In this document: piece by piece, positions 16,792 to 24,674 of the stretch
How positions within the stretch are numbered: the stretch's first letter is position 1
Layout: every line of letters starts with the position of its first letter
DNA from: Pseudonocardia hydrocarbonoxydans
GTDB taxonomy: Bacteria; Actinomycetota; Actinomycetes; Mycobacteriales; Pseudonocardiaceae
Assembly: GCF_006539565.1 (NCBI RefSeq)
Contig: NZ_BJNG01000029.1
Span: 1 to 32,160 of the forward strand
Length of the DNA stretch: 32,160 nucleotides
Direction: 5' to 3'
The notes under the pieces: generated by a model
What the model was told of the DNA's origin: nothing
The model's database searches: none
What the model saw: only the letters and a program-made list of their open reading frames with translations
Made by a program: the position numbers and the translations under genes

Positions 16792-17994
16792 GTGCCAGGA
16801 CCGCGATGGGATCCGGCCGCAGGCCGCTGGGTGCTCGACGACGAGGCGCCTCCGCCGCCCCGGCGCCGCGCGGCCCCGCCGCCCGACCGGGAGCGCCCCG
16901 CGTCGCCGTTCGTGGCCCGTGACCGCCGGCCCGCCGGCACCGACGTCGCACCGCCTCCCGCGGGTCCGGGGCCCGGGCGTCACGGGGCCGGCCGCCATGG
17001 CACGGGCCGGCCGGTGGACAACCGGGCCGACCAGGGGCCGCGGCGCGCGCACCGCGGTGCGCCCGAGCCGGGCGGACCGGACCCGTATCCCCGGCGCCCG
17101 CCCGCCGACGCCCGCGTCCCCGACGGCGGGCGCCGTCGCGCCGTCGACGGACCCGTCCGGCCCGACCTCGACCCGGCCGCCCGCGGGCGGCACGGCGTCG
17201 AGGACCGGACGCCGGTCGACCGCCCGGCCCCGCGGCCCGACCGGACCGCCGTCGCCGCCCCGCTCGACGCGCCGGACCGGCCGGGTGGCCGGCGCCGGCT
17301 GGAGACGGGTCCGGGGGACCACGGGCGTCCCGCCCGTCAGGGGCCCGGCCCCGTCCCGGTCGACGACCCGGCGCCCGGGGCGGCCCGTGCCCTCGTGGAC
17401 GCCGGCGAGCCGGTGCCCGACCGGGCCGCCGGATCCCCGCGTCCCGAGTCCGCCGACGCGGGCCGGCCGACCCGCGGCCGGCGCGGACGGGCCGGGCGGG
17501 CCGAGGCCCCGACGACCGGTCGCCGGAAGTGGCGGTGGGCGGTCGCCGCCGCCGCGGCCGTCGCCGTCGTCGTCCCGATCGCGCTGCTCACCCTCGGTGG
17601 CTCGGACGACGGATCCGGGTCCTCGCAGGCCCGGGGACCGGTGGCGATCGAGCGGTCGGCCGAGAGCGACGGATCGGCCGCGGCCCCGGCGGGCGACCCC
17701 GCCGACCCCGCCGCCCCCGCGGCGTCGGCGGCCACCGAGGTCACGTTCGAGGTGACCGGGTCCGGCACGGTGGGCGTGATCACCTACAGCCGGGGTTCGT
17801 CGGTCGCGCAGGTGTCCGGCGTGGATCTGCCCTGGGAGCAGACCGCCCCGGCGGCCGAGGGGCCCGCCGAGTACTCGGTCTCCGCGGCCGGTGCGTCCGG
17901 CGAGATGTCGTGCCGGATCCTCGTCGACGACGTCGTCCTCGCGGAGGAGACGGCCGGCGACTACGGGGCCGTCTCCTGCAGCGGTCGCCTCTGA
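16792..17994 (+). CDS. Single-pass membrane protein with C-terminal MmpS-like domain
   Basis: 400 aa from GTG 16792. Residues 1-243 are Pro/Arg/Asp-rich, low in hydrophobics and almost surely disordered; the start MPGPRWDPAAGRWVLDDE is a common actinobacterial cytoplasmic-tail beginning. One membrane helix follows at about 247-267 (WAVAAAAAVAVVVPIALLTL). After a Ser/Ala/Pro linker, the outside domain (about 315-400) matches the beta-sandwich of MmpS proteins: VTFEVTGSGTVGVITYSRGS, VDLPWEQTAPAAEGPAEYSV, MSCRILVDD and a final cysteine pair partner CSG. MmpS proteins are accessory to MmpL exporters, but no MmpL gene adjoins it. The long arm is unusual for the family. Regulation through the palindrome at 16745 is possible. 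Confidence 0.82.
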   Translation: MPGPRWDPAAGRWVLDDEAPPPPRRRAAPPPDRERPASPFVARDRRPAGTDVAPPPAGPGPGRHGAGRHGTGRPVDNRADQGPRRAHRGAPEPGGPDPYPRRPPADARVPDGGRRRAVDGPVRPDLDPAARGRHGVEDRTPVDRPAPRPDRTAVAAPLDAPDRPGGRRRLETGPGDHGRPARQGPGPVPVDDPAPGAARALVDAGEPVPDRAAGSPRPESADAGRPTRGRRGRAGRAEAPTTGRRKWRWAVAAAAAVAVVVPIALLTLGGSDDGSGSSQARGPVAIERSAESDGSAAAPAGDPADPAAPAASAATEVTFEVTGSGTVGVITYSRGSSVAQVSGVDLPWEQTAPAAEGPAEYSVSAAGASGEMSCRILVDDVVLAEETAGDYGAVSCSGRL

Positions 17995-18016
17995 CGGTCG
18001 CCGCGGTGACCGTCAG
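17991..18016. terminator. Bidirectional hairpin spanning two convergent stop codons
   Basis: Perfect 9-bp arms CTGACGGTC / GACCGTCAG with an 8-base loop. The left arm contains the MmpS-gene stop and the right arm the SnoaL-gene stop. Confidence 0.55.
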
Positions 18017-18417
18017 GTCATCGCGGCCCGCACCGTATACGTGTCGTTGATCGACTCGAACTCGACGATCCGTCCGTCGCGGAGCCGGAACAGGTGCGCG
18101 AACCGCGAGGTCATCGAGGCGCCGGTGCTCCGGTGGGTGCCCTCGAACGCACCGACGGCGATCACCGTCCCGCCGCAGTGGAAGAACTCGGCCGGCACCG
18201 GTGTGAAGGACTCCCAGTCCTCGCCGAGCGGTAGGAACACCCCCTGGACCAGGGCGTCGTGCCCGACGAAGGTCCCGGCGTAGGCGCTGCCCTCGGCTTC
18301 GGTCCAGGACACCTGCGGATCGAGCAGCGCGAGCAGTGCGGGGATGTCCCCCCGCAGAAAGGCCGCGTAGCCGTCCTCGACGATGCCGACGGCCGATCGG
18401 GTCGCTGTGTCGGTCAT
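18013..18417 (-). CDS. SnoaL-like / ketosteroid-isomerase-fold (NTF2-like) protein
   Basis: 134 aa from ATG 18417. The cone-shaped NTF2 fold is recognisable: VEDGYAAFLRGDIPALLALL, DPQVSWTEAEGSAYAGTFVG, then the strands FTPVPAEFFHCGGTVIAVGA and RFAHLFRLRDGRIVEFESIND. Members bind or isomerise small hydrophobic molecules, or act as unknown-function partners; no catalytic assignment is possible here. The gene lies 97 bases downstream of the large LuxR ATPase gene on the same strand and may share its transcript. It ends in the bidirectional hairpin. Confidence 0.85.
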   Translation of the reverse strand: MTDTATRSAVGIVEDGYAAFLRGDIPALLALLDPQVSWTEAEGSAYAGTFVGHDALVQGVFLPLGEDWESFTPVPAEFFHCGGTVIAVGAFEGTHRSTGASMTSRFAHLFRLRDGRIVEFESINDTYTVRAAMT

Positions 18418-18514
18418 TCCGGGTTCCTCGTCTCGCCGCGTTCGGGGGCACGTTCCCGCGGTGCGGGGACGCGCCCCGGCCAGGTATTCCGTCGGTGTCC
18501 TGGACCCGACCGGA

Positions 18515-20740
18515 TCAGTACATCGCCGGCGGCCGGTGGTCGCCATCGGTAATACCCGCCGCCGACCGGGACGGTGTCGACTGGGTACCGGACACCCAAG
18601 CCGCGACCTGGGCACGGCTGTGCACGCCGAGCTTGCCGCGCAGGTTCTCGACGTGTCGTTCGGCGGTGCGCTCACTGATCCCCAGCCGGTGGCCGATGCG
18701 ACGGTTGGTGAAGCCCTCGGCGATGAGGCGGGCGACCTCGTACTCGCGAGGCGTGACGCCCGGTGACGGGGTGTCGGCGAGAGCCGTTCGCGCACGTGCC
18801 TCGGCAGGATCGCAGTGCGAGCGGAGGTAGGCGTTGCGGCGTGATCCAGCCCGCTCACGCAGGGCCGCCGCCCGGGCGAAGTGCCGCAGCGCTTCGGGGT
18901 GCTCGCCGCGGGCCACGGCGACGCAGCCCGACCCGTCCAGACAGTCCGGGAGGGACCGGTGGTCCCCGACCTTCTCGAACGCCGCCGCCCCGGTGCGGAA
19001 CCGGTCGCCCGCCCCGTCCAGGTCGTGGTCGAGGTAGGCGATCCAGCCGAGGAAGTAGCTCGACTTCCCGCTACCCCACACCGAGGTTCGGTTCAACCGT
19101 GCGTTCTCCTCGAGCAGCTCGACCGCCTCGTCGCGGCGGCCCTGCGCCCACCGGACCAGCCCGAGGCCGCAGGTCGCCCGGCGCAGGGGCATCGTCTCGC
19201 CCACCGCGCGTGCGATCTCCAGCCCGCGCTCGGCGAGCGGGACGACCTCGTCGACGTCGCCGAGCATGAAGTGGGAGATCGCCACATTGCCCGCGCACCA
19301 GGCCCAGCCACCGGCGTTGCCGTGTTCCTCCGCGAGCGCGGCTGCCGCGCCCAGGGCGGCGCGCGCGGCGCCGTGCTCGTCCTGCCACAGCAGGAGCAGG
19401 CCGAGGGACTGGAGGGCCCACCAGTGGGCCACGGGGTCCGACGCGGTGTCGTGCCGGTCGAGCAGGCGGCGCAGGTGCTCCCGTCCCTCGGTGAGGTAAC
19501 CGCGGATGTCCCACAGGTAGTAGAGGTCGGCCGCCAGCCGCAGCCCGGCCGAGATTCCGGTCTGCCCGCAGTTGTCCAGCGCGGCCCGGATGTTGTCCAG
19601 CTCCGCCTCCGCGGCGTCGAGGGCGGCGGTCTCGTCAGCCCCCTCCATGGCGGACACGCGGGATCCGAGGGACCGGCACCAGTCGGCGTGCCGTAGCCGG
19701 ACGACCTCCTGGTCGCCGGCGTCCCGCGCCATCCCGGCCGAGTACCGGCGCAGCGTTTCCAGCATCCGGTAGCGCACCGTCGTCGCGCTGTGCACCGCGT
19801 CGACAAGTGAGTGCTCGACCAGCGTCGCCAGCGCCGGGAGTACGTCGTCGCCAGGCTCGCCGCAGACCTGCTGGGCGGCGTGTGCGGTCCAGCCCCCGGC
19901 GAAGACCGACAACCGGCGGAACAGCGTGATCGCCCGGTCATCGAGCAGCGCCACGCTCCAGGCAACCGCGTTCGCGAGGCTGCGGTGCCGGTCCGGTGCC
20001 ATCCGCGAGGGGACCTGCACTGTGTAGAACTGCTCCGTGGTGCGCGCCAGCACCTCCGACAGACCGAGCGGGCGGACCTGCGCGGCTGCCAGCTCGATGG
20101 CGAGCGGCAGGCCGTCGAGTGCGCAACAGATCTCGGCGACGGCGCGCGCGTTCTGCGCGGTGAGGGTGAAGTCAGGCTGTACGGCGCCGACCCGGGCGAC
20201 GAACAGCGCGACGCTCGGGCATGTCGAGAGGTCGTCGGGCCCGACCGGGGCGCGGAGGTCGGGTACGGGCAACGGATCCACCTGCAGGACCTGCTCCCCG
20301 GGCACGCGCAGGGGTGATCGGCTGGTGGCGAGCACCCGGACGGCGGGACACCGGGAGAGGAGGTCGGTGATCCCGGCGGCGGCGTCCGGCAGGTGTTCGA
20401 GATTGTCGAGCAGGAGCAAGACCCTTCGGTCGAGCAGGTGTCGGAGCAACGTCGTGGACACTGGCTGGGCACCGGCCTCGCGCAGCCCGAGGGCGCGGGC
20501 GATGGTCGGCAGCACGTGCTCCGGCTCGGTGATCGGCGCCATGTCGACGAAGACGACGTCCGTGACTACTCCGACGATCTCGATCGCGAGCCGGGTCTTC
20601 CCGCAGCCCCCCGCACCCACCACGGTGACCAGTCGCTGCGTCGTCAGCAGGGCCCGCGCCGCCTCGACCTCCCGGTCGCGTCCGAGGATCGGGGTCAGCG
20701 GCAGCGGCACCGGCGCGACGTCCGCGCGGCCCTCGTCCAT
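18515..20740 (-). CDS. ATP-binding TPR regulator with C-terminal LuxR domain
   Basis: 741 aa from ATG 20740. An AAA/NB-ARC-type ATPase comes first: GRDREVEAARALL, the P-loop GAGGCGKT (42-49), the Walker B-like strand VLLLLDNLEHL and VRVLATSRSPLRVPGE. A winged-helix region (LFRRLSVFAGGWTAHAAQQV; YRMLETLRRYSAG) and TPR-like helices (about 340-650) follow. The end is a LuxR helix-turn-helix: LTPREYEVARLIAEGFTNRR, IGHRLGISERTAERHVENL. These proteins are signal-driven activators in actinobacteria, often near secondary-metabolite or stress genes. No such cluster is visible here; the only likely partner in the window is the downstream SnoaL-like gene. Confidence 0.93.
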   Translation of the reverse strand: MDEGRADVAPVPLPLTPILGRDREVEAARALLTTQRLVTVVGAGGCGKTRLAIEIVGVVTDVVFVDMAPITEPEHVLPTIARALGLREAGAQPVSTTLLRHLLDRRVLLLLDNLEHLPDAAAGITDLLSRCPAVRVLATSRSPLRVPGEQVLQVDPLPVPDLRAPVGPDDLSTCPSVALFVARVGAVQPDFTLTAQNARAVAEICCALDGLPLAIELAAAQVRPLGLSEVLARTTEQFYTVQVPSRMAPDRHRSLANAVAWSVALLDDRAITLFRRLSVFAGGWTAHAAQQVCGEPGDDVLPALATLVEHSLVDAVHSATTVRYRMLETLRRYSAGMARDAGDQEVVRLRHADWCRSLGSRVSAMEGADETAALDAAEAELDNIRAALDNCGQTGISAGLRLAADLYYLWDIRGYLTEGREHLRRLLDRHDTASDPVAHWWALQSLGLLLLWQDEHGAARAALGAAAALAEEHGNAGGWAWCAGNVAISHFMLGDVDEVVPLAERGLEIARAVGETMPLRRATCGLGLVRWAQGRRDEAVELLEENARLNRTSVWGSGKSSYFLGWIAYLDHDLDGAGDRFRTGAAAFEKVGDHRSLPDCLDGSGCVAVARGEHPEALRHFARAAALRERAGSRRNAYLRSHCDPAEARARTALADTPSPGVTPREYEVARLIAEGFTNRRIGHRLGISERTAERHVENLRGKLGVHSRAQVAAWVSGTQSTPSRSAAGITDGDHRPPAMY

Positions 20741-20800
20741 GAGGAAACGGTAGCGCCGCTCGCCAGGGAACAGAGGTCGTCGCGCGATCTCGCCGGAGCC

Positions 20801-21172
20801 TCAGCGCTCCACCGGCGGCGACTCGTGGACGGAGTCGAACACCTCGGACGGATCCCCGACCAGCGTCAGGCCGTCCGCCACCCCGGTCACCCGCGCCAGC
20901 CCGGCGTTGCCGCCGGTCGCGACGGACAGCCGCCTGCCGTGGGCGCGGGCGTGGTCGGCGGCGTGGCGCAACACCTTGAGTCCGCTGGTGTTGCAGTAGG
21001 CCACCTCGGCCAGGTCGACGACCACGTCGGGCTCCGTGCCGGCCAGCGCCCGCAACGCGCCGTCGGCGAACAGGTCGTAGGTCTCGTGGTCGATCTCGCC
21101 GCGGCAGGCCAGCACCACGACCGGCCAGTGCCCGGACACCGTCACCCGCAGACGGGGTTCGGGGGTTCCCAT
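20801..21172 (-). CDS. STAS-domain anti-sigma factor antagonist
   Basis: 123 aa from ATG 21172. The pattern LACRGEIDHETYDLFADGAL, VVVDLAEVAYCNTSGLKVLR and LARVTGVADGLTLV is that of SpoIIAA/RsbV-type antagonists. The loop CNTSGLKVL keeps the Ser that an anti-sigma kinase would phosphorylate, unlike the other STAS protein of this window (9527-9934). No kinase or sigma gene is adjacent. It follows the truncated LuxR fragment on the same strand. Confidence 0.9.
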   Translation of the reverse strand: MGTPEPRLRVTVSGHWPVVVLACRGEIDHETYDLFADGALRALAGTEPDVVVDLAEVAYCNTSGLKVLRHAADHARAHGRRLSVATGGNAGLARVTGVADGLTLVGDPSEVFDSVHESPPVER

Positions 21173-21181
21173 CCGGGGACC

Positions 21182-21979
21182 TTAGACCCGGCCGGGGAGC
21201 GTGCGTCGCCGTCGCGTCACCGGATCACGCGGGCGCGCAGGGCCAGCAGCACGATCTGGGCACGGTCGGTGACCCGGAGCCGGCCACTGATCCGGGAGAG
21301 GTGGCTCTTCACCGTCAGCGGCGACACACCCAGCACGCGGCCGATCTCGGAGTTGTTGCGCCCGTCGGCGACCAGCTGCACGATCTGGACCTCGCGCGCC
21401 GACAGGTGCGATCCGATGCCGTCCGCCGTCTCCACCGGCACCACCGGCGCCACGCCGTGCGGCCACCGGGGCCCGGGTTCGTCGGGTACGTCGTCCGAGG
21501 TGGGGGCGGGCAGCCCGGCGGGTCGCGGGAACAGGTAGCCGCGCGCACCGGCGTCGAGCGCGGCACGCACGCGGGAGACCGTGGGCGGCCCGGACACCAG
21601 CACGTGCTGCCCGGGGCCGTACCGCTCCGGGACGTGACCGGAGTGGATGGTTGAGGACGCAGGCCCAGCGCAGGCGGCCGTAGACGGGGTGGGGCAGGAG
21701 CACGTCGAGCGCGGCCGGGTCGTGCGGGCACTCCTCGGGGAACAGCCGGGCGAACTCCGCCTTCGTCAGGCCGACGTTGAGACGGAAGACCCCGGGCCGG
21801 TCGAGGTCGGAGAACTCGTCGTGGGCGTTCGACGTGACGAGGGTGGCCCAGGGGACCTTCCGCGCGTCCGGCAGGTCGCGACGGGGATCGTGCACGAAGT
21901 ACAGGTCCCCGAAGGCCTCGAGCACGTCGGTGCCGGGCAGGCTGTCGACGATGTGGCGCCGGATCTCCTCGATGTCCAT
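21182..21979 (-). pseudogene. DUF6194 gene truncated and joined out of frame to a LuxR gene
   Basis: From ATG 21979 the first about 110 residues match DUF6194 (MDIEEIRRHIVDSLPGTDV; HDEFSDLDRPGVFRLNVGL; FPEECPHDPAALDVLLPHPV; GRLRWACVLN). After VLN, near 21650, the expected C-terminal helix is missing and the frame continues as Arg/Ala-rich nonsense to 21182, while the real code switches to a different minus-strand frame encoding the tail of a response regulator. This is what a deletion joining two genes out of frame looks like. The first part might still be translated as a 265-residue protein with a junk tail. DUF6194 function is unknown. Confidence 0.6.
21217..21603 (-). CDS. LuxR/NarL-type DNA-binding fragment, receiver domain lost
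   Basis: The frame opens with VLVSGPPTVSRVRAALDAG and ARGYLFPRPA, the last strand and helix of a receiver domain, and then carries a complete LuxR helix-turn-helix: LSAREVQIVQLVADGRNNSE, IGRVLGVSPLTVKSHLSRIS, GRLRVTDRAQIVLLALRARV. The receiver's phospho-aspartate region is missing; just upstream the code is that of the DUF6194 gene. It can only be translated from the GTG at 21603 as about 128 aa, or not at all. If made, it would be a phosphorylation-independent DNA-binding protein. Confidence 0.65.
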   Translation of the reverse strand: MLVSGPPTVSRVRAALDAGARGYLFPRPAGLPAPTSDDVPDEPGPRWPHGVAPVVPVETADGIGSHLSAREVQIVQLVADGRNNSEIGRVLGVSPLTVKSHLSRISGRLRVTDRAQIVLLALRARVIR

Positions 21980-22073
21980 GGGCCGGACGGTAGGTCCGGG
22001 AGCCGGGATTCTGCGGCCATGGATGTGAGGCAGATCACTCTATCGGTCGGGGAGGGTGCCGACCCCGGGGCCC

Positions 22074-23048
22074 TCACTCGCACGCGACCCCGTCGTCGTC
22101 GCGGTCGAGCGCGGACCGGTAGCCCGGCTCGCCACGCCGGATCGGCGCCGCTCCGGCCGCCCGGGCCGCCGAACAGTTCGTGAAGTAGGCCGCGCCGTCG
22201 TCCCGGGGTGCGGGCGCGCGAACCGTGGTCGCCGCAGGCATCCCGACGGCCGGCCGCGGCGCCGGCGATGCGGCGGCTGCGGTTCGGTGGTCGTCGTCCG
22301 GCTCGCCCTGCGGTGTCGACGGCGCCGGGCAGCGGGGCGGGGCGGGGGCGCCGGCCACCGCCTCGGCGATGTTCGCCATGTAGCGGTCGTTCCCGCGGTA
22401 CGCCGGGTACGACACGGCCAGGCCGTTGAAGGCCAGGCTGTAGCCGAGGTCGTACTGGTCGTCGGGCCCGTCGTAGCGGACGTAGTGCAGCGGTCGGCCG
22501 GAGCGGTCGCGCCCTGCACCCGGCTCGGTGTGCAGCACGATCGAGCGGTCGAGCACCCGAGCGCGGACGTGTCGGGTGGCGGCGTCGCCCGCGCAGGTGC
22601 CCGCCTCGGGGGCGTCGACCCCGATGAGCTGCACCTCGCGGCCGTCGTCGAGCAGGACGGTGTCGCCATCGACGACCCGCTCCACGGTCGTCCGTTCTCC
22701 ACCCGCCTCGCACCCCGGTAGCCCGCTGTACGGGCCGTCGCCGGCGTCGCCGCAGGTGGCCGTGACGGCGTCGGGGACGTCGAACGAGGGGAGCGCGTCC
22801 CAGGCGGACACGACCGACTGCCACATCTGGGCGAGGCTCGCTCCGAACCCGTCGCCGTCGCCGTCGCCGGTGTCCGGCGCTCCGGCCCGCACCTGAGCCT
22901 CCCCTACCGCAGCGGTGGTGGTCGTCGTCGTCGGAGTCGACCGCGGAGCTGCCACCACCCTGGCGTCGCCCGACCCACCGCTCTCCGTGCAGGCGCCCAC
23001 GAGGAGCGCCGCTCCGATCACCACTGCCCACCCACGACCGATCCCCAC
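22074..23048 (-). CDS. SNase-domain lipoprotein with C-terminal Excalibur motif
   Basis: 324 aa from ATG 23048. A signal peptide ends in LLVGAC (C20), a lipobox, so the protein should be lipid-anchored outside the cell. After a Thr/Gly-rich spacer, residues about 118-230 are a thermonuclease-like (SNase) domain: VVDGDTVLL, LIGVDAPEAG, DRSGRPLHYV and LAFNGLAVSYP. Equivalents of S. aureus nuclease D21, D40, E43 and R87 are D129, D145, E148 and R185, but the R35 position is Gln (Q140). Residues 288-324 form an Excalibur calcium-binding domain (YFTNCSAARAAG, DRDDDGVACE). Probable role: surface nuclease needing calcium. Activity is uncertain because of the R35 change. Confidence 0.92.
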   Translation of the reverse strand: MGIGRGWAVVIGAALLVGACTESGGSGDARVVAAPRSTPTTTTTTAAVGEAQVRAGAPDTGDGDGDGFGASLAQMWQSVVSAWDALPSFDVPDAVTATCGDAGDGPYSGLPGCEAGGERTTVERVVDGDTVLLDDGREVQLIGVDAPEAGTCAGDAATRHVRARVLDRSIVLHTEPGAGRDRSGRPLHYVRYDGPDDQYDLGYSLAFNGLAVSYPAYRGNDRYMANIAEAVAGAPAPPRCPAPSTPQGEPDDDHRTAAAASPAPRPAVGMPAATTVRAPAPRDDGAAYFTNCSAARAAGAAPIRRGEPGYRSALDRDDDGVACE

Positions 23049-23094
23049 GACCGTGCTTCGACGCGATACCGGTAGTCGTTAGCAGCGCACACGG

Positions 23095-23586
23095 TCAGGG
23101 ATGTTCGCCGGTCGCCCCGTCGATCAGCTCCCGCATGACGTCGGCGTGTCCGGCGTGCCGGGCCAGCTCCTCGACCATGTGCACCAGCACCCAGCGCAGG
23201 GTGACGGTCTCGCCCGACCACGCGGTGCCGGTGTCGTCGAGGGCCAGCTCGTCGACCACGGCGTCGGCGCGGGCGCGCGTCTCGGCGTAGGCCGCCAGCA
23301 GCACCGCGGGGCTCTCGTGCGGCCCGGGTCGCCAGTCGGCGTCGGGATCGGCCGGGTCGAACGGTGCGGCCAGGACGGGGCGGCCGAACGTGCCGCAGAA
23401 CCAGCCGTCCTCGACGAAGATCAGGTGCTTCAGCAGGCCCAGCAGGCTCATGCCCGACGGGGTGACCCGCCGCCGCAGCTGCTCGTCGTCGAGGCCGTCG
23501 AGCTTCCACACGACGACGTCGCGGTGGCGGTCCAGTGCGACGTACAGGCTCGTCTTCTCGTCGGCGGCGAACGGCACGCGTCTCAT
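23095..23586 (-). CDS. DinB/DUF664-family protein
   Basis: 163 aa from ATG 23586; an ATG at 23634 would add 16 residues but sits inside a repeated sequence. The four-helix DinB fold is indicated by DEKTSLYVALDRHRDVVVWK, SLLGLLKHLIFVEDGWFCG, and LRWVLVHMVEELARHAGHAD. The histidines in LLKHL and RHAGH are the expected metal ligands. Members include mycothiol-dependent transferases and isomerases in actinobacteria. The substrate here is unknown. It is divergent from the quinone oxidoreductase gene, 107 bases apart. Confidence 0.88.
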   Translation of the reverse strand: MRRVPFAADEKTSLYVALDRHRDVVVWKLDGLDDEQLRRRVTPSGMSLLGLLKHLIFVEDGWFCGTFGRPVLAAPFDPADPDADWRPGPHESPAVLLAAYAETRARADAVVDELALDDTGTAWSGETVTLRWVLVHMVEELARHAGHADVMRELIDGATGEHP

Positions 23587-23632
23587 CCGTCGCACGCTAG
23601 GGCGTATCCGCTCGGCGAGCGCCTGCAGTCTC

Positions 23633-23657
23633 ATCGGACAGTGCCTGATCGGACAGT
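23633..23657. promoter_or_regulatory. Direct repeat in a divergent promoter region
   Basis: ATCGGACAGT occurs at 23633-23642 and again at 23648-23657, 15 bases apart, in the gap between the divergent DinB and quinone oxidoreductase genes. It may be a regulator-binding site; spacing is 1.5 helical turns. Confidence 0.3.
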
Positions 23658-23693
23658 TGCCGGACCTCGGGCCCGTGGGCCACGGTGGGACGC

Positions 23694-24674
23694 ATGACCG
23701 CAGTCGTGCGCTTCACCGGGCTGGGCGGGCCCGAGGTCCTGCACGTCGTCGACGCCGACCTGGGGCCGCCCGGGCCGGGGGAGGCGCTCGTCGACATCGC
23801 GGCGATCGGGCTCAACCGGGCCGAGTCGATGTTCCGCCGCGGCGACTACATCGAGCCGACGGTGCTGCCGGCGGGCCTCGGGTACGAGGCGGCGGGCACG
23901 GTGGCGGCCCTCGGCGAGGGCGTCACGCGCTGGGCGGTGGGCGACGCGGTGAGCGTGGTGCCGGCGTTCTCGATGAACGACTACACCGTCTACGGGCGGC
24001 AGGCGATCGTGCCCGCGCGGGCGCTGGTGCCCCGGCCCGTCGACGAGGTCACCGGCGCCGCGGTGTGGATGCCCTACCTCGTGATCTACGCGGGCCTGCT
24101 GGAGCCGGGGATCCTGCGGCCCGCCGACACCGTGCTCATCACCGCGGCCACCAGCAGCGTCGGGCTGGCCGCGATCGCGGTGGCCGCCCGGATCGGTGCG
24201 GTGCCGATCGCGGTCAGCCGCAGCGCCGACAAGGTCGACGAGCTGCGCGCGGCCGGGGCGGCGCACGTGATCGTCAGCGGGACCGACGACCTGCGCGAGT
24301 CGGCCCGGGAGATCACCGGCGGGCGCGGCCTGGACGTCGTGTTCGACGCCGTCGCCGGGCCCGCCGTCGCCGAGATGGCCGAGGCGATGCGGCCGAACGG
24401 GACCATCGTCATCCACGGCAGGCTCTCCGGGCAGCCCACGCTCTACCCGACGCACACCCTGCCGGACCTGGTCATGCGCAGCTTCACCCTGTTCGCGATG
24501 ACGCGCGACGAGGAGCGGCTGCGACGGGCGGCGGCGTTCGTGACCGCCGGGCTGCGCGGCGGCGACTTCACCCCGCAGGTCGACCGCGTCTTCGACGGGC
24601 TGGACCAGGTCGTCGAGGCGCACCGGCACCTGGAGTCCAACCGGCAGTTCGGGAAGATCGTCCTCAGGCCGTGA
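23694..24674 (+). CDS. Zinc-independent MDR oxidoreductase (quinone oxidoreductase-like)
   Basis: 326 aa from ATG 23694. The medium-chain dehydrogenase fold is clear: LVDIAAIGLNRAESMFRRGD, GLGYEAAGTVAALGEGV, and the nucleotide-binding stretch TAATSSVGLAAIAVA. No catalytic zinc ligands (no GHE) and no cysteine quartet occur, as expected for the NADPH:quinone reductase branch. C-terminal landmarks are VDRVFDGLDQVVEAHRHLES and QFGKIVL. The 3' end overlaps the convergent dehydratase gene by 11 bases. The substrate is not evident. Confidence 0.9.
   Translation: MTAVVRFTGLGGPEVLHVVDADLGPPGPGEALVDIAAIGLNRAESMFRRGDYIEPTVLPAGLGYEAAGTVAALGEGVTRWAVGDAVSVVPAFSMNDYTVYGRQAIVPARALVPRPVDEVTGAAVWMPYLVIYAGLLEPGILRPADTVLITAATSSVGLAAIAVAARIGAVPIAVSRSADKVDELRAAGAAHVIVSGTDDLRESAREITGGRGLDVVFDAVAGPAVAEMAEAMRPNGTIVIHGRLSGQPTLYPTHTLPDLVMRSFTLFAMTRDEERLRRAAAFVTAGLRGGDFTPQVDRVFDGLDQVVEAHRHLESNRQFGKIVLRP

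Noticed and set aside
11934..16940. Very long minus-strand open frame (over 1,600 codons) covering the LuxR, glycosyltransferase and dehydrogenase genes
   Set aside because: Outside the LuxR gene it is opposite or out of frame to clear genes and its translation is Arg/Pro/Gly-rich, the usual GC-driven shadow. Only 11934-12965 of it is real.
21603..21660. Programmed frameshift joining DUF6194 to the LuxR domain
   Set aside because: No slippery site or stimulatory hairpin is evident, and the DUF6194 C-terminus and receiver N-terminus are both missing, which a frameshift would not explain.
22045..22064. Hairpin after the SNase gene as its terminator
   Set aside because: Arms are only 6 bp (GGTCGG/CCGACC) and compete with other G/C pairings nearby; too weak to call by eye.
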